From: Nitrospiria bacterium
Lineage (GTDB): Bacteria; Nitrospirota; UBA9217
Direction of reading: 5' to 3'
Assembly: GCA_919902495.1 (NCBI GenBank)
Contig: CAKKRC010000010.1
Span: 1-55,251, forward strand
Length of the DNA stretch: 55,251 nt
Part shown: piece by piece, positions 17,047 to 25,616 of the stretch
Layout: every line of letters begins with the position of its first letter
Position numbering within the stretch: the stretch's first letter is position 1
The notes under the pieces: generated by a model
The model's database searches: none
What the model saw: only the letters and a program-made list of their open reading frames with translations
What the model was told of the DNA's origin: nothing
Made by a program: the position numbers and the translations under genes

Positions 17047-17505
17047 ATGGATACTCCAAAAGTCCTCCTGGATACGGATGTCGTGATCAACTGGCTGGTG
17101 CGGGAGGTGGAGACAGTATCCGCGAAAGAGCTCTGGAAGGCGCCCCATGAAATCGTTCGGCGCGCTGAGGCTGGGGCGCTGAGGGCACTTATCTCTCTCA
17201 CGACCCTTTTGGAAATCCGGTTTCTTTTGCGCAGGAAAAAATCTTTCTCGACCCGCCAGATAGAAGATGACCTCAACTCGATCACGTCGGTCATAGACGT
17301 CATCATTCCCGATGAATTAAGTCTGCTCAAGGCCAATACCCTCCAAGCCGATCATCCTCTGGATCCTTTCGATGCGATCCACCTGTCTCTTTGCGTGGGC
17401 CTGGAGCCCGTTACTCTGATATCACGCGATGACGACTTCATTAAGATCGCCAAGAAGCTCGGCACTGCGCTGACGCCCGAAGAGTTCGTAGCCACGTTAA
17501 AATAA
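17047..17505 (+). CDS. PIN-domain ribonuclease toxin (VapC-like)
   Basis: 152-aa PIN domain, predicted Mg2+-dependent RNase. Acidic site residues are visible: Asp in LLDTDVVINWL (residue ~9), Glu in SLTTLLEIRFLL (~58), Asp in PFDAIHLSL (~112) and Asp in SRDDDFIKI (~130). Length and motif order fit VapC. It is translated with the small protein just upstream. It sits between a group II intron with an rluD relic and intact rluD, so it may have arrived as a cassette. VapC toxins typically cleave tRNA or rRNA; the target here is unknown. Confidence 0.88.
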   Translation: MDTPKVLLDTDVVINWLVREVETVSAKELWKAPHEIVRRAEAGALRALISLTTLLEIRFLLRRKKSFSTRQIEDDLNSITSVIDVIIPDELSLLKANTLQADHPLDPFDAIHLSLCVGLEPVTLISRDDDFIKIAKKLGTALTPEEFVATLK

Positions 17506-17652
17506 AAAAGAGCGTAACTTCGGGGTCATTCGTTCTCATGGCGCGTTCTGGCGAGCATCAAGACATCCTCGTCGATCCCGACAGTCCCGATGTCCCGACT
17601 TGAGAAGGAAAGCGCCGCACTTAATAGCCGGGCGTTGAGTTTTTTATCGCTT

Positions 17653-18615
17653 ATGCCTCAGAAAACCCTCATCGTCACCGACAGCCACACCGGCAAGCGC
17701 CTCGATATGTTCATCCAGCATCACGAGGCGTACAGCTCGCGGAACCGCATCCAGACTCTCATCAAAGATGGTCTCGCTCTGGTCAACGGGAAACCCGAAA
17801 AGCCCAGCTACAAGGTCAGGGCTGGCGACACCGTGACGCTCGAACTTGCCGAACGGAAGATCCGCGAGGTCCTGCCCGAAAACATCCCGCTCCATATCGT
17901 GTTCGAGGACGATCACATGGTGGTGCTGAACAAGCCGCCGGGGCTCGTGGTCCATCCCGCTCCCGGGAATTATACCGGCACGCTCGTGAACGCGCTGCTC
18001 TATCACTACGGAAGCCTTCCTTCTTCGGGGAAGGGGGCCGCTGAAGGAGCGGGGAGCGAACGGGAGCGGGCGGGCATCGTTCACCGCCTCGACAAGGACA
18101 CCTCGGGAGTCATGGTCGTGGCGCGGACGGAGCAGGCGCTCAAGGCGCTGACCAAACAGTTCAAGGACCGTGTCGTGCAGAAGAAGTATATCGCGCTGGT
18201 CAGCGGCGTTATCAAGAAGGGTTCGGGTACCATCGATGCGGCCATCGGCAGGCATGTGAAGGAACGGAAAAAGATCAGCGTCCACACAGCCTCTCCGCGC
18301 GAGGCCGTCTCTCTCTTCAAGGTCAAGGAACGCTTCAAAAAAGCGACCCTCGTCGAGGTGGAGATCAAGACCGGACGCACGCACCAGATCCGCGTGCACA
18401 TGGCGCACCTGGGATATCCCGTCCTGGGCGACCGGGTCTATGGCGGCGCGAAGGTTGCCAAGATTGGCAGTATGGAGATACCCCGTCAGATGCTTCACGC
18501 AGAATCGCTTTCCCTGCTCCATCCCGTGACCGGAACATCGCTCACCTTCATCGCCCCGCCCCCGCAGGACATGTCTCAGGTGATTGAACAGCTGAGGCAG
18601 GCATCGGGGCCTTGA
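17653..18615 (+). CDS. rluD: Ribosomal large subunit pseudouridine synthase (RluD family)
   Basis: 320-aa enzyme converting uridines in 23S rRNA (helix 69 in E. coli RluD) to pseudouridine. An N-terminal S4 domain (residues ~8-65) is followed by the catalytic domain with HRLDKDTSGVMVVA, whose Asp is the nucleophile, and the C-terminal RTHQIRVHMAHLGYPVLGD. The start at 17653 (MPQKTLIV) is chosen because the 5' fragment at 11227 begins at the same codon; an extension to 17590 is spacer-derived. There is no clear ribosome site. This is the only complete copy, although pieces of rluD occur at 11.2, 16.7 and 31.2 kb. Confidence 0.95.
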   Translation: MPQKTLIVTDSHTGKRLDMFIQHHEAYSSRNRIQTLIKDGLALVNGKPEKPSYKVRAGDTVTLELAERKIREVLPENIPLHIVFEDDHMVVLNKPPGLVVHPAPGNYTGTLVNALLYHYGSLPSSGKGAAEGAGSERERAGIVHRLDKDTSGVMVVARTEQALKALTKQFKDRVVQKKYIALVSGVIKKGSGTIDAAIGRHVKERKKISVHTASPREAVSLFKVKERFKKATLVEVEIKTGRTHQIRVHMAHLGYPVLGDRVYGGAKVAKIGSMEIPRQMLHAESLSLLHPVTGTSLTFIAPPPQDMSQVIEQLRQASGP

Positions 18616-18646
18616 GTTCCGCCAAAGTAATTCCGCCAAAGTAAGA

Positions 18647-18674
18647 TTGACACCTTTCTGGGAATTGCTATAAT
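18647..18674 (+). promoter_or_regulatory. Consensus sigma70 promoter of the FadL-type gene
   Basis: TTGACA (18647-18652), 16-bp spacer, TATAAT (18669-18674): both boxes are perfect. The ATG at 18673 overlaps the -10 box and cannot be the start, so the gene starts at 18694 with a leader of about 13 bases. Confidence 0.85.
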
Positions 18675-18693
18675 GGCGCCGGGGGGAATCGCT

Positions 18694-19959
18694 ATGTTCC
18701 GAGGAAGGAAGATCGGATCAGGTGATCATTGTTCTATTCTGATCTTTCTGCTTCTGCTGTCGGTGCTCTTTACCGCCGGGCCGCCGGCATTTGCCGGAGG
18801 ACCCGTCCACGGCGCCAGGGCTGCAGGCATGGGCACTGCCTTTGTCGGTCTGTCCGATGATCCTTCCGCCATTCTGTTCAACCCCGCCGGTCTGACGCAG
18901 CTCAAGGGGACACAACTGTACGGCGGCGTTACCGCGGTCCATCCCTCCACGACCTATTCGAACACATCCGGCGCTTCGGAATCCACAAAATCCCAGACCT
19001 TCTTTCCGCCTCATCTGTATTTCACCACGGACAGCGCCGGCAGTAATCTTGTCCTCGGTCTGGGCCTCTACTCCCCCTTCGGCATCGGCGGAAGGAAGTG
19101 GGACGAGACTGGTCTCACCAGGTACCAATCCGTGGAAAGCTCGATCGCCACGCTATCGCTCAATCCGACCATTGCCTGGCGCGTGTCGGACTCGATCTCT
19201 CTCGCCGCGGGAATTGATTATCTGCGCGCGGCCATGAAGATGAAGCGCATGTTGGACCAGTCACTATTCGGCGCTGGTGATGCAATATCAGAGGTTGAGG
19301 CTGATGGGGACGGGTGGGGGTATAATCTCGGGGCGATGTTCCGCGCGGGAGATCGCCTCAAGATCGGGGCCGCATACCGGAGCGCCGTGAAAGTGGAGTA
19401 CCGGGGCGACATGACCATAGAAAAGATCGCACCTGCGCTCCAGCCGCCGTTCAGCGGGCCTTCGTACAAGACCGCCATCGAGACGCAGAACCGTTTTCCC
19501 GAGATCTGGAGCCTGGGCGCAGCGTACCGCTTTTCACCGAAACTGGTTGTCGCTGCTGATGCGGAGCTGGTGCGCTGGTCCAGTTTCAAGACCATGGCCC
19601 TGCACATCGATCAGCAGGTGCCCCCTGTGCTTGTTGATTCATCCGCGTCCCTTGACTGGAAAGATTCATGGCAGTTCAAGATCGGAGCGGAGTATGCGGC
19701 AAGCGATACGCTGGCGCTGCGCGCCGGATACGCATATATCAATACGCCGGTGCCGGACCAATCGCTCGAACCGGGTAACCCGGACGCGGACCAGCACAAT
19801 ATCAGCGTCGGGATCGGATACACGGCCGCCCCGTACCGGGTCGACGGCTTTTACAGCGTGTCTCTCTACCGCGATCGATCGCCGCAGAACGGGATGCTGA
19901 GAGGGACCTACGAAAACATTGCGCATTATCTCGGTGTCAGTGTTGGCAGGGCTTTCTGA
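18694..19959 (+). CDS. FadL/OmpP1-family outer membrane transporter
   Basis: 421-aa outer-membrane beta-barrel for hydrophobic compounds such as long-chain fatty acids or hydrocarbons. The signal peptide ends near AFA. The N-terminal hatch follows, with the family motif GARAAGMGTAFVGLSDDPSAI and NPAGL. Alternating amphipathic strands run to a C-terminal Phe (GVSVGRAF), the usual barrel-assembly signal. The start at 18694 is fixed by the promoter. It stands between rluD and the large STAND regulator, 30 bases before the latter, so the two may be cotranscribed. The substrate cannot be read from sequence. Confidence 0.92.
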   Translation: MFRGRKIGSGDHCSILIFLLLLSVLFTAGPPAFAGGPVHGARAAGMGTAFVGLSDDPSAILFNPAGLTQLKGTQLYGGVTAVHPSTTYSNTSGASESTKSQTFFPPHLYFTTDSAGSNLVLGLGLYSPFGIGGRKWDETGLTRYQSVESSIATLSLNPTIAWRVSDSISLAAGIDYLRAAMKMKRMLDQSLFGAGDAISEVEADGDGWGYNLGAMFRAGDRLKIGAAYRSAVKVEYRGDMTIEKIAPALQPPFSGPSYKTAIETQNRFPEIWSLGAAYRFSPKLVVAADAELVRWSSFKTMALHIDQQVPPVLVDSSASLDWKDSWQFKIGAEYAASDTLALRAGYAYINTPVPDQSLEPGNPDADQHNISVGIGYTAAPYRVDGFYSVSLYRDRSPQNGMLRGTYENIAHYLGVSVGRAF

Positions 19960-19989
19960 GTCGATTAGATCACGGTAGAACAGAAGATC

Positions 19990-22900
19990 ATGAAAGAGAC
20001 ACCATCATTCGCCAAGATCACCGCGCCCCGCTTGCCGGAAGTGTATCCGCGCAAGAGGCTGTTCAAGCTGCTGGACCAGGGCCACCGCATGCCGATCACC
20101 TGGGTCTCCGCCCCGGCAGGCGCAGGCAAGACCACGCTCATCAGGAGTTGGATCGAAGCGCGCAAGCTTCCCTGTCTGTGGTACCAGATAGACGCGGGTG
20201 ACGCGGACCTCGCTTCCTTCTTTTACTACCTCGGGCTTGCCGCGAAAAAGGCGGCCCCGAGGCGCCGAAAACCGCTTCCCCTTCTCACCCCTGAATACCT
20301 GATGGATGTCCCGACCTTCAGCCGCCGGTATTTCGAGGACCTTTGTGCGCGCGTCAAGACCCCATTCTTCATCATCTTCGACAACTATCAGGACGTCCCG
20401 CCCGAGTCTCCCTTTCATTCCGTGCTCGCAAGCGGTCTCGCGGCCGTCCCGGAAGGTGTGCGCGTCATTTGCCTGAGCCGGTCCGAACCATTGCCGGCGT
20501 TCAGCGGGCTGATCGCGGGAAGCAGCATGAAGGTCATCGGCTGGGACGATCTGCGATTAAGTCCCAATGAATCCCGCGCGATCGTCGGGCTGCACTCCAA
20601 GGACAAGCAGGACAGGAAAACACTCGAATGGATGTATGACAGGACCCAGGGGTGGGCGGCAGGCCTTGTCCTGATGGCGAGGGCGGCCAAGGCGCGTATC
20701 ATGGATCACGGGAAGATCGACGCTCTTCCGCGGGAGCATATCTTCGACTATTTCGCGACCGAGCTGTTTGCGCACGCTGACGTGAAGATAAGGGACTTCC
20801 TGGTTCACACATCAGCGCTGCCGACGATGAGCCGGGCCATAGCGGAGCGTCTCACCGGAAACAGTGATGCGGGGACGATCCTGGAGGGATTGTACCGCAG
20901 AAACTACTTTACCTACAAAAGCCAAACGCCGTCCATTACCTATCAGTATCATCCTCTGTTCAGGGAATTTCTGCAGACGCAGATGAAGAACTCCCTGAAC
21001 CAGGAAGAGATCGCCGGTTTGCAACGGCATGCGGCAACGCTCCTGGAGGAATCAGGCCAGGCGGAGGAGGCGGCAGGTCTCTTTATCGAGATCAAAGATT
21101 GGCGGAACATGACCGACCTGGTCATGAAGCACGCGCCTGTACTCGCTCAGCAGGGCCGCAGCATGCTTGTACTGCAGTGGATCGGGTTGCTCCCCGCGGA
21201 GATGTCCGAAGCCGACCCATGGCTCCTGTACTGGACAGGCGCATGCAGGTCGCCGTACGGACCGGCCGATGGACGGCCGTTCCTGGAAAAGGCTTTCAGA
21301 CTCTTTGAACAGCGCGGCGATCCTGTCGGCGCCCTGCTCGCATGGGCCGGCGCAACGCGGACCTATATTTACGAATACAACGAATTCTCCGGCCTCGATC
21401 CCTGGCTCGACTGGATCGAGAACCGTTTGAAGTCAAACACGGACTTTCCCTCCCTCGAGATCGAGGCGCAGGTCTCCGAGGCGGCGCTCGGCGGGCTCAT
21501 ACACCGGCGGCCGCGTTCGGACCGGATCAAATACTGGGTCGACCGGGCGCTCGCGGCAAGCAGAAAGAGCCAGACGCACGAGGTAAAGGCGCGGTTGCTC
21601 AGCGCGATCCTGCAAAGCCTCACCTGGTTGGGCGAATTCTCGGCAGCAGAAAGGATTTTGGAACAACTGGAGGAAACTGCCAGGAAGCGGGACGTTTCTT
21701 TGTTCAGCAGGGTGATCGCCGATTCCTACGGGGCCATCCTGAGAAGCGTATTGCCGGTGTCGCAGGAAGCGTGTCTGCAGGATTTGATGCGCATCCGTGA
21801 GGCCATGAGATCAAACGGCATCGTGGCCATGGATACCGCGGTACTGCACCTGGCGGTCCTGGTGTCGTTCACTATCGGGGACCGGGACAGGACCGGAGCG
21901 CTGATCGATGCATTGAAACCATTGGCATCCATGGGCCGGAACTTTGCTTCGCAGTATCATTACGATCTTGCCTGGCACGCCCTGATCACCGGGAAGACTT
22001 CCGAGGCGGTTGTCCACGCGGGGCAGGCCGTTATGCTGATCATCGAATCAGGCGCGCCCTTTCCCGAGCTGATGTGCCGGTATGTTCATGCAACGGCGCT
22101 GTTCCTTGCCGGTGAACGGAAACAGGCGAGTGAAGAGCTCGGCCTTGCGCGAAACACCGCGGAGAGCTTCGGGAGCAGCTGGTACCTGAACCGTATCGCT
22201 CTGCTTGAAGCGGAGATGGCGTTCGAGAGCGGAGACGATGAAATTGGATTGAAAGCGCTGAGGCAGGCGCTGGAGCTGGGAAGAAAACAGGGATACTTCT
22301 CGCCCGCATTCCACTGGCGGGCCGAGGCCCTGTCGCGGCTCTGTGCTCGAGCGTTGGAAGAGGGAATCGAAACAACATACACGACGGAAATGATCCGGCT
22401 GCTCAGGATCACGCCGGAATCCATTCTTCATGCGCCGGAGTCCTGGCCCTGGCCTCTGAAGATTTATACCCTTGGCCGCTTCCGGATCGAGAAGAACGGC
22501 AAGCCCCTGCCCGGCACGCTCCGCTTTTCCCGCAAGGTCCCGCAGAAGCCGCTTGAGCTGTTGAAACTGCTGATCGCCCTGGGCAACAGGGGCGTGAAAG
22601 ATGAACGGATCATCGATGCGCTCTGGCCGGACGCGGAGGGCGACGCGGGCAAAAAGTCCCTGAGCGTCACCGTTACCAGGCTGCGTGATCTTTTGGGACT
22701 GCCCGAGGCGGTGATAGTTGCCGAGGGCGCGGTAAGCCTGAACGAGCGCCTGGCCTGGACCGATGCGCGGGCGTTCGAGAAGATGCTCAATGAAGCAGTG
22801 CGGAGCGCCCCCTCACCCAGCCCTCTCCCCGGTGGGGAGAGGATTCAGGAGAGGGGAAAATCCGTACTCCACACTCCGCGCTCCGCACTTGAACGGGCCC

Positions 22901-23235
22901 TTGCCCTTTACCAGGGGGCGTTCCTCGACAACGAGTCCGGCCACTGGGCCATACCCCTGCGGGAGAAACTGCGCGAGCTTTTCGTGAGGAGCGCGGAGAA
23001 GGCAGGCAGGTTCCATCAGGAGCGAGGGGAATGGGACGAAGCCGCGGAGATCTATCGCAGGGGCCTTGGTGCCGACGAACTGGTGGAACAATTTTACGTT
23101 GGGCTAATGTCCTGTCACAGGCGACAGGGCCGGCCGGCAGAGGCAAAGTCAGTCTACCTGCAGTGTAAACGGGTATTTGACGCCTACGAACTGCCGCTCT
23201 CGGCCCGCATGGAATCCGAGTATTGTCTGATCTAA
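19990..23235 (+). CDS. MalT-like STAND ATPase transcription regulator with C-terminal BTAD domain
   Basis: 1081-aa regulator. The N-terminus has a P-loop (APAGAGKTTLIRSW, residues ~38-50) and Walker B (FFIIFDNYQD), as in MalT/LAL-type STAND NTPases. A long alpha-solenoid with TPR-like helices follows. Near residues 820-920 is an OmpR-like winged helix (LKIYTLGRFRIEKNGKPL...ELLKLLIAL...IIDALWPDAEGD), then a bacterial transcriptional activation domain. Such SARP-type C-termini replace the LuxR helix-turn-helix of MalT. Between winged helix and BTAD about 27 residues (APSPSPLPGGERIQERGK...) are encoded by a MITE-like repeat inserted in frame. It directly precedes the second lipoprotein run and is a candidate regulator of it. 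Confidence 0.9.
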   Translation: MKETPSFAKITAPRLPEVYPRKRLFKLLDQGHRMPITWVSAPAGAGKTTLIRSWIEARKLPCLWYQIDAGDADLASFFYYLGLAAKKAAPRRRKPLPLLTPEYLMDVPTFSRRYFEDLCARVKTPFFIIFDNYQDVPPESPFHSVLASGLAAVPEGVRVICLSRSEPLPAFSGLIAGSSMKVIGWDDLRLSPNESRAIVGLHSKDKQDRKTLEWMYDRTQGWAAGLVLMARAAKARIMDHGKIDALPREHIFDYFATELFAHADVKIRDFLVHTSALPTMSRAIAERLTGNSDAGTILEGLYRRNYFTYKSQTPSITYQYHPLFREFLQTQMKNSLNQEEIAGLQRHAATLLEESGQAEEAAGLFIEIKDWRNMTDLVMKHAPVLAQQGRSMLVLQWIGLLPAEMSEADPWLLYWTGACRSPYGPADGRPFLEKAFRLFEQRGDPVGALLAWAGATRTYIYEYNEFSGLDPWLDWIENRLKSNTDFPSLEIEAQVSEAALGGLIHRRPRSDRIKYWVDRALAASRKSQTHEVKARLLSAILQSLTWLGEFSAAERILEQLEETARKRDVSLFSRVIADSYGAILRSVLPVSQEACLQDLMRIREAMRSNGIVAMDTAVLHLAVLVSFTIGDRDRTGALIDALKPLASMGRNFASQYHYDLAWHALITGKTSEAVVHAGQAVMLIIESGAPFPELMCRYVHATALFLAGERKQASEELGLARNTAESFGSSWYLNRIALLEAEMAFESGDDEIGLKALRQALELGRKQGYFSPAFHWRAEALSRLCARALEEGIETTYTTEMIRLLRITPESILHAPESWPWPLKIYTLGRFRIEKNGKPLPGTLRFSRKVPQKPLELLKLLIALGNRGVKDERIIDALWPDAEGDAGKKSLSVTVTRLRDLLGLPEAVIVAEGAVSLNERLAWTDARAFEKMLNEAVRSAPSPSPLPGGERIQERGKSVLHTPRSALERALALYQGAFLDNESGHWAIPLREKLRELFVRSAEKAGRFHQERGEWDEAAEIYRRGLGADELVEQFYVGLMSCHRRQGRPAEAKSVYLQCKRVFDAYELPLSARMESEYCLI
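22808..22889. repeat. MITE-like palindromic repeat inserted in frame in the BTAD regulator
   Basis: CCTCACCCAGCCCTCTCCCC, GGTGGGGAGAGG and GGAGAGGGG form the palindrome, followed by an ACTCCGCGCTCCGCAC tail. The same palindrome type occurs at 29538-29593 and 5430-5530. It keeps the reading frame and adds a Pro/Arg-rich linker. Confidence 0.7.
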
Positions 23236-23407
23236 AGTGATAAGAAAAACCGGCAGTTGAAGAGTTTTTCATCCGTCGTCACAATAAATTCCTGTATTTT
23301 TCCTCAATCTACCGAAATATCCTGTCCATCTGTAGTCCTTCTGTAGTACCCCCTGTTCTATCGTTCCCGCAAGACAAGGAGCAGTGTTTTGTCCGGAGGT
23401 TGCGTCC

Positions 23408-23599
23408 ATGGATTATTACATTGTAAGGATCTACCGGCGCGAGCAAGGCGACCCCGACAGCATCGTGGGGACCATCGAGGAGGCGAGCAGCGCGGAACGA
23501 AAATCATTCCGGAGCCCGGACGAACTGTGGAACATCCTCGGCGGCCGTGGTGAGAAGATCCAGAAAAAAGGGATGGCCTGTGATACGGAGATTCGGTGA
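23408..23599 (+). CDS. Small conserved-type protein of unknown function
   Basis: 63 aa, starting at ATG 23408 after GGAGG (23395). Begins MDYYIVRIYRREQGDPDSIVG and continues with an acidic segment and FRSPDELWNIL. No signal peptide or membrane segment, so probably cytosolic. The compact mixed beta-alpha pattern suggests a small folded domain, but I do not recognise the family. It lies between the BTAD regulator and the second beta-helix lipoprotein, in the same direction. The 170-base gap before it is AT-richer than its surroundings, with two CTGTAGT motifs (near 23334 and 23341) that could bind a regulator. Confidence 0.7.
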   Translation: MDYYIVRIYRREQGDPDSIVGTIEEASSAERKSFRSPDELWNILGGRGEKIQKKGMACDTEIR

Positions 23600-23647
23600 G
23601 GGAATATGCATGGAATCAGCGATTATAATCGAAAAAGGAGGCTTGTC

Positions 23648-25597
23648 ATGAGAATGAAGATATGGTTGGTGGTATTGATCTCGCTTGCGACGTTATCGCT
23701 GGTAATCGTTTCCTGCGGCGGAGGCGGAGGGGGAGGAGGCGGGAGCACCGGAGGAGAGACGCTGGTGACCCTCTCGTCGGTCACCGCTCTCTATCCGAAC
23801 AACGGTGTGAACTGGAACGACTACGTCAAGGGTGGGACGATCACGACAGCCATGGATACGCTCTGTACTGCTGCGACGGACACGGCCTGCCTCCATGGCG
23901 GAGAGGTCAAAGTCGTGACCGTGACGGGCAAGACGTCCTGTTCCGGCCTGACGGCATCCGATGCGCTCGGAGCCTTCGACTGGACCTGCGACGCGAGCAC
24001 GGGGACGGTGCGCATGATCTCCACAGGGCTGAAGGATGGGAAGTTCCTCTCTGATTTGATCGACTTCACTACGCCGGCGTGGAAGGCGAACTCGGTGACG
24101 GTGAACGATAATGGAACGCTCTATTCGACCCAAACTTCCACCATGTGGTGGACGAATCCGGTTACGACCGCGATCAGCGGCGGGTCACTTGCGGCCGCAG
24201 GTACTGTTTATGCGGTAACAACCAGCATGACAGGGACCTATACGATCGACGCGTCGAAGGTCGCTTTGGTAAGCAGGCCGGGCGTCACAATACAGGGTGC
24301 AGCGGCTGCCGGTGAAACCATTATCTCCGCTTCAAATGTTAACTTCATCTGGCTGGAAGGCACGATCAACGCGATTGGTAATAACCTTGGGGTGTATCTT
24401 GATACTGTCAAGTATTCGTCTCTGAGAAACGTAAAAGCCGATAATGCCGATACAGGTACCTATTTAGCAGGCGTCGTGCTTAATGCGTCATCCAACAATA
24501 CTCTCAAGAATATATCCGGTGTCAATAACGGTCAGTACGCTATCGAACTGGTGGGGGCAAATGGAAACATGCTGGCACACATAACCGCTGCGAACAATGG
24601 CAGCCGAGGGGTTGCACTTGCTGCTTCGAGAAACAATATTGTTAAGGGTGTCAGAACGTCAAATAATGGCGGGGCAGGAATCTATCTTGTCAACAACTGC
24701 TACGATAATGTTTTTCTGGATATAGTTGCTACAAGCAGTTTTAACGGCATAGACATCGCGGATGGTGGATCAAGCAATAATGTGCTTTCCGGCATCGCCG
24801 TCGCTCTCAATGCGAATGATGGTATCGACCTGCGGTCATCAGATAATCTGCTGATGAATATAATGTCGATACGGGAAGGCAGCAATGGATTGGTTCTGAT
24901 GAGTGGTGCAAGGAATACCGTAGCGAACATCGCTTCTGCTGACGGAAGTTGGGATATTTATTCCTTGAATTCTTCTACCAATACCTTTACCGGGATAGTC
25001 AAAGTAGGATCTTCAGGTTGCGTTGTAAATGGCGGAGTAGATCCCGGTATCACAAACGGCACGTGCGCAATGAGCGGTTCATCAGATGCCGCTTTGACAA
25101 CCGGGGTAACGCTGACCGGATCTGTTCTGTCTAAAGTAACATCAACCGATGTGCTGAATGCGAGCAACGCGAGTGGCACGGAATCATATGCAAATATCAC
25201 TGATTGGACCACATTTGCCAACGATTTACGTGCATGGGGTAATGATGGCATCGCATTCCCGGACTATAGCAATACTGGCCGGTGCGTAGGAACGTGCCGC
25301 ATCTGGGATTGGAGCCTTCGTTCAACCGACACAGTCGTACGCGATGTTCTAAGTAAGCCTACGGGTAATGACACGATAACGCATACCTGGTCCGATGCCT
25401 CGACGACCACGTTTCTTCGCAATGCTGTCGAGCTCTCGGGCAACGGTAACGGTCTATGCGAGTCCGGCGAGACCTGCCTCTACACACCCAATATCGGTGC
25501 GTACCAGGGCCACGGAAACCTGGTATCCGCCGGAACGTTCACGGACGGGACGATCACCGGTGTGACGCTTTTGAAGTATGAGACTAACGGTCGATAG
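23648..25597 (+). CDS. Poly-Gly lipoprotein with parallel beta-helix (paralogue of 8644)
   Basis: 649 aa. ATG 23648 follows AAAAGGAGG. Signal peptide with IVSC lipobox, then nine Gly. The N-terminal module (VTALYPNNGVNWNDYVKG...) and the C-terminal module (THTWSDASTTTFLRNAVELSG...YQGHGNLVSAGTF) are near-copies of those in the 808-aa protein at 8644. The central PbH1 repeats (NGSRGVALAASRNNIVKGV...) are shorter, fewer and only loosely similar. Four to six Cys in the terminal modules are conserved. It overlaps nothing, but the next gene starts 20 bases after its stop, so the two are probably one operon. Function unknown; surface carbohydrate binding is a guess from the fold. Confidence 0.9.
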   Translation: MRMKIWLVVLISLATLSLVIVSCGGGGGGGGGSTGGETLVTLSSVTALYPNNGVNWNDYVKGGTITTAMDTLCTAATDTACLHGGEVKVVTVTGKTSCSGLTASDALGAFDWTCDASTGTVRMISTGLKDGKFLSDLIDFTTPAWKANSVTVNDNGTLYSTQTSTMWWTNPVTTAISGGSLAAAGTVYAVTTSMTGTYTIDASKVALVSRPGVTIQGAAAAGETIISASNVNFIWLEGTINAIGNNLGVYLDTVKYSSLRNVKADNADTGTYLAGVVLNASSNNTLKNISGVNNGQYAIELVGANGNMLAHITAANNGSRGVALAASRNNIVKGVRTSNNGGAGIYLVNNCYDNVFLDIVATSSFNGIDIADGGSSNNVLSGIAVALNANDGIDLRSSDNLLMNIMSIREGSNGLVLMSGARNTVANIASADGSWDIYSLNSSTNTFTGIVKVGSSGCVVNGGVDPGITNGTCAMSGSSDAALTTGVTLTGSVLSKVTSTDVLNASNASGTESYANITDWTTFANDLRAWGNDGIAFPDYSNTGRCVGTCRIWDWSLRSTDTVVRDVLSKPTGNDTITHTWSDASTTTFLRNAVELSGNGNGLCESGETCLYTPNIGAYQGHGNLVSAGTFTDGTITGVTLLKYETNGR

Positions 25598-25616
25598 AAA
25601 TATCATAGGAGGGATT

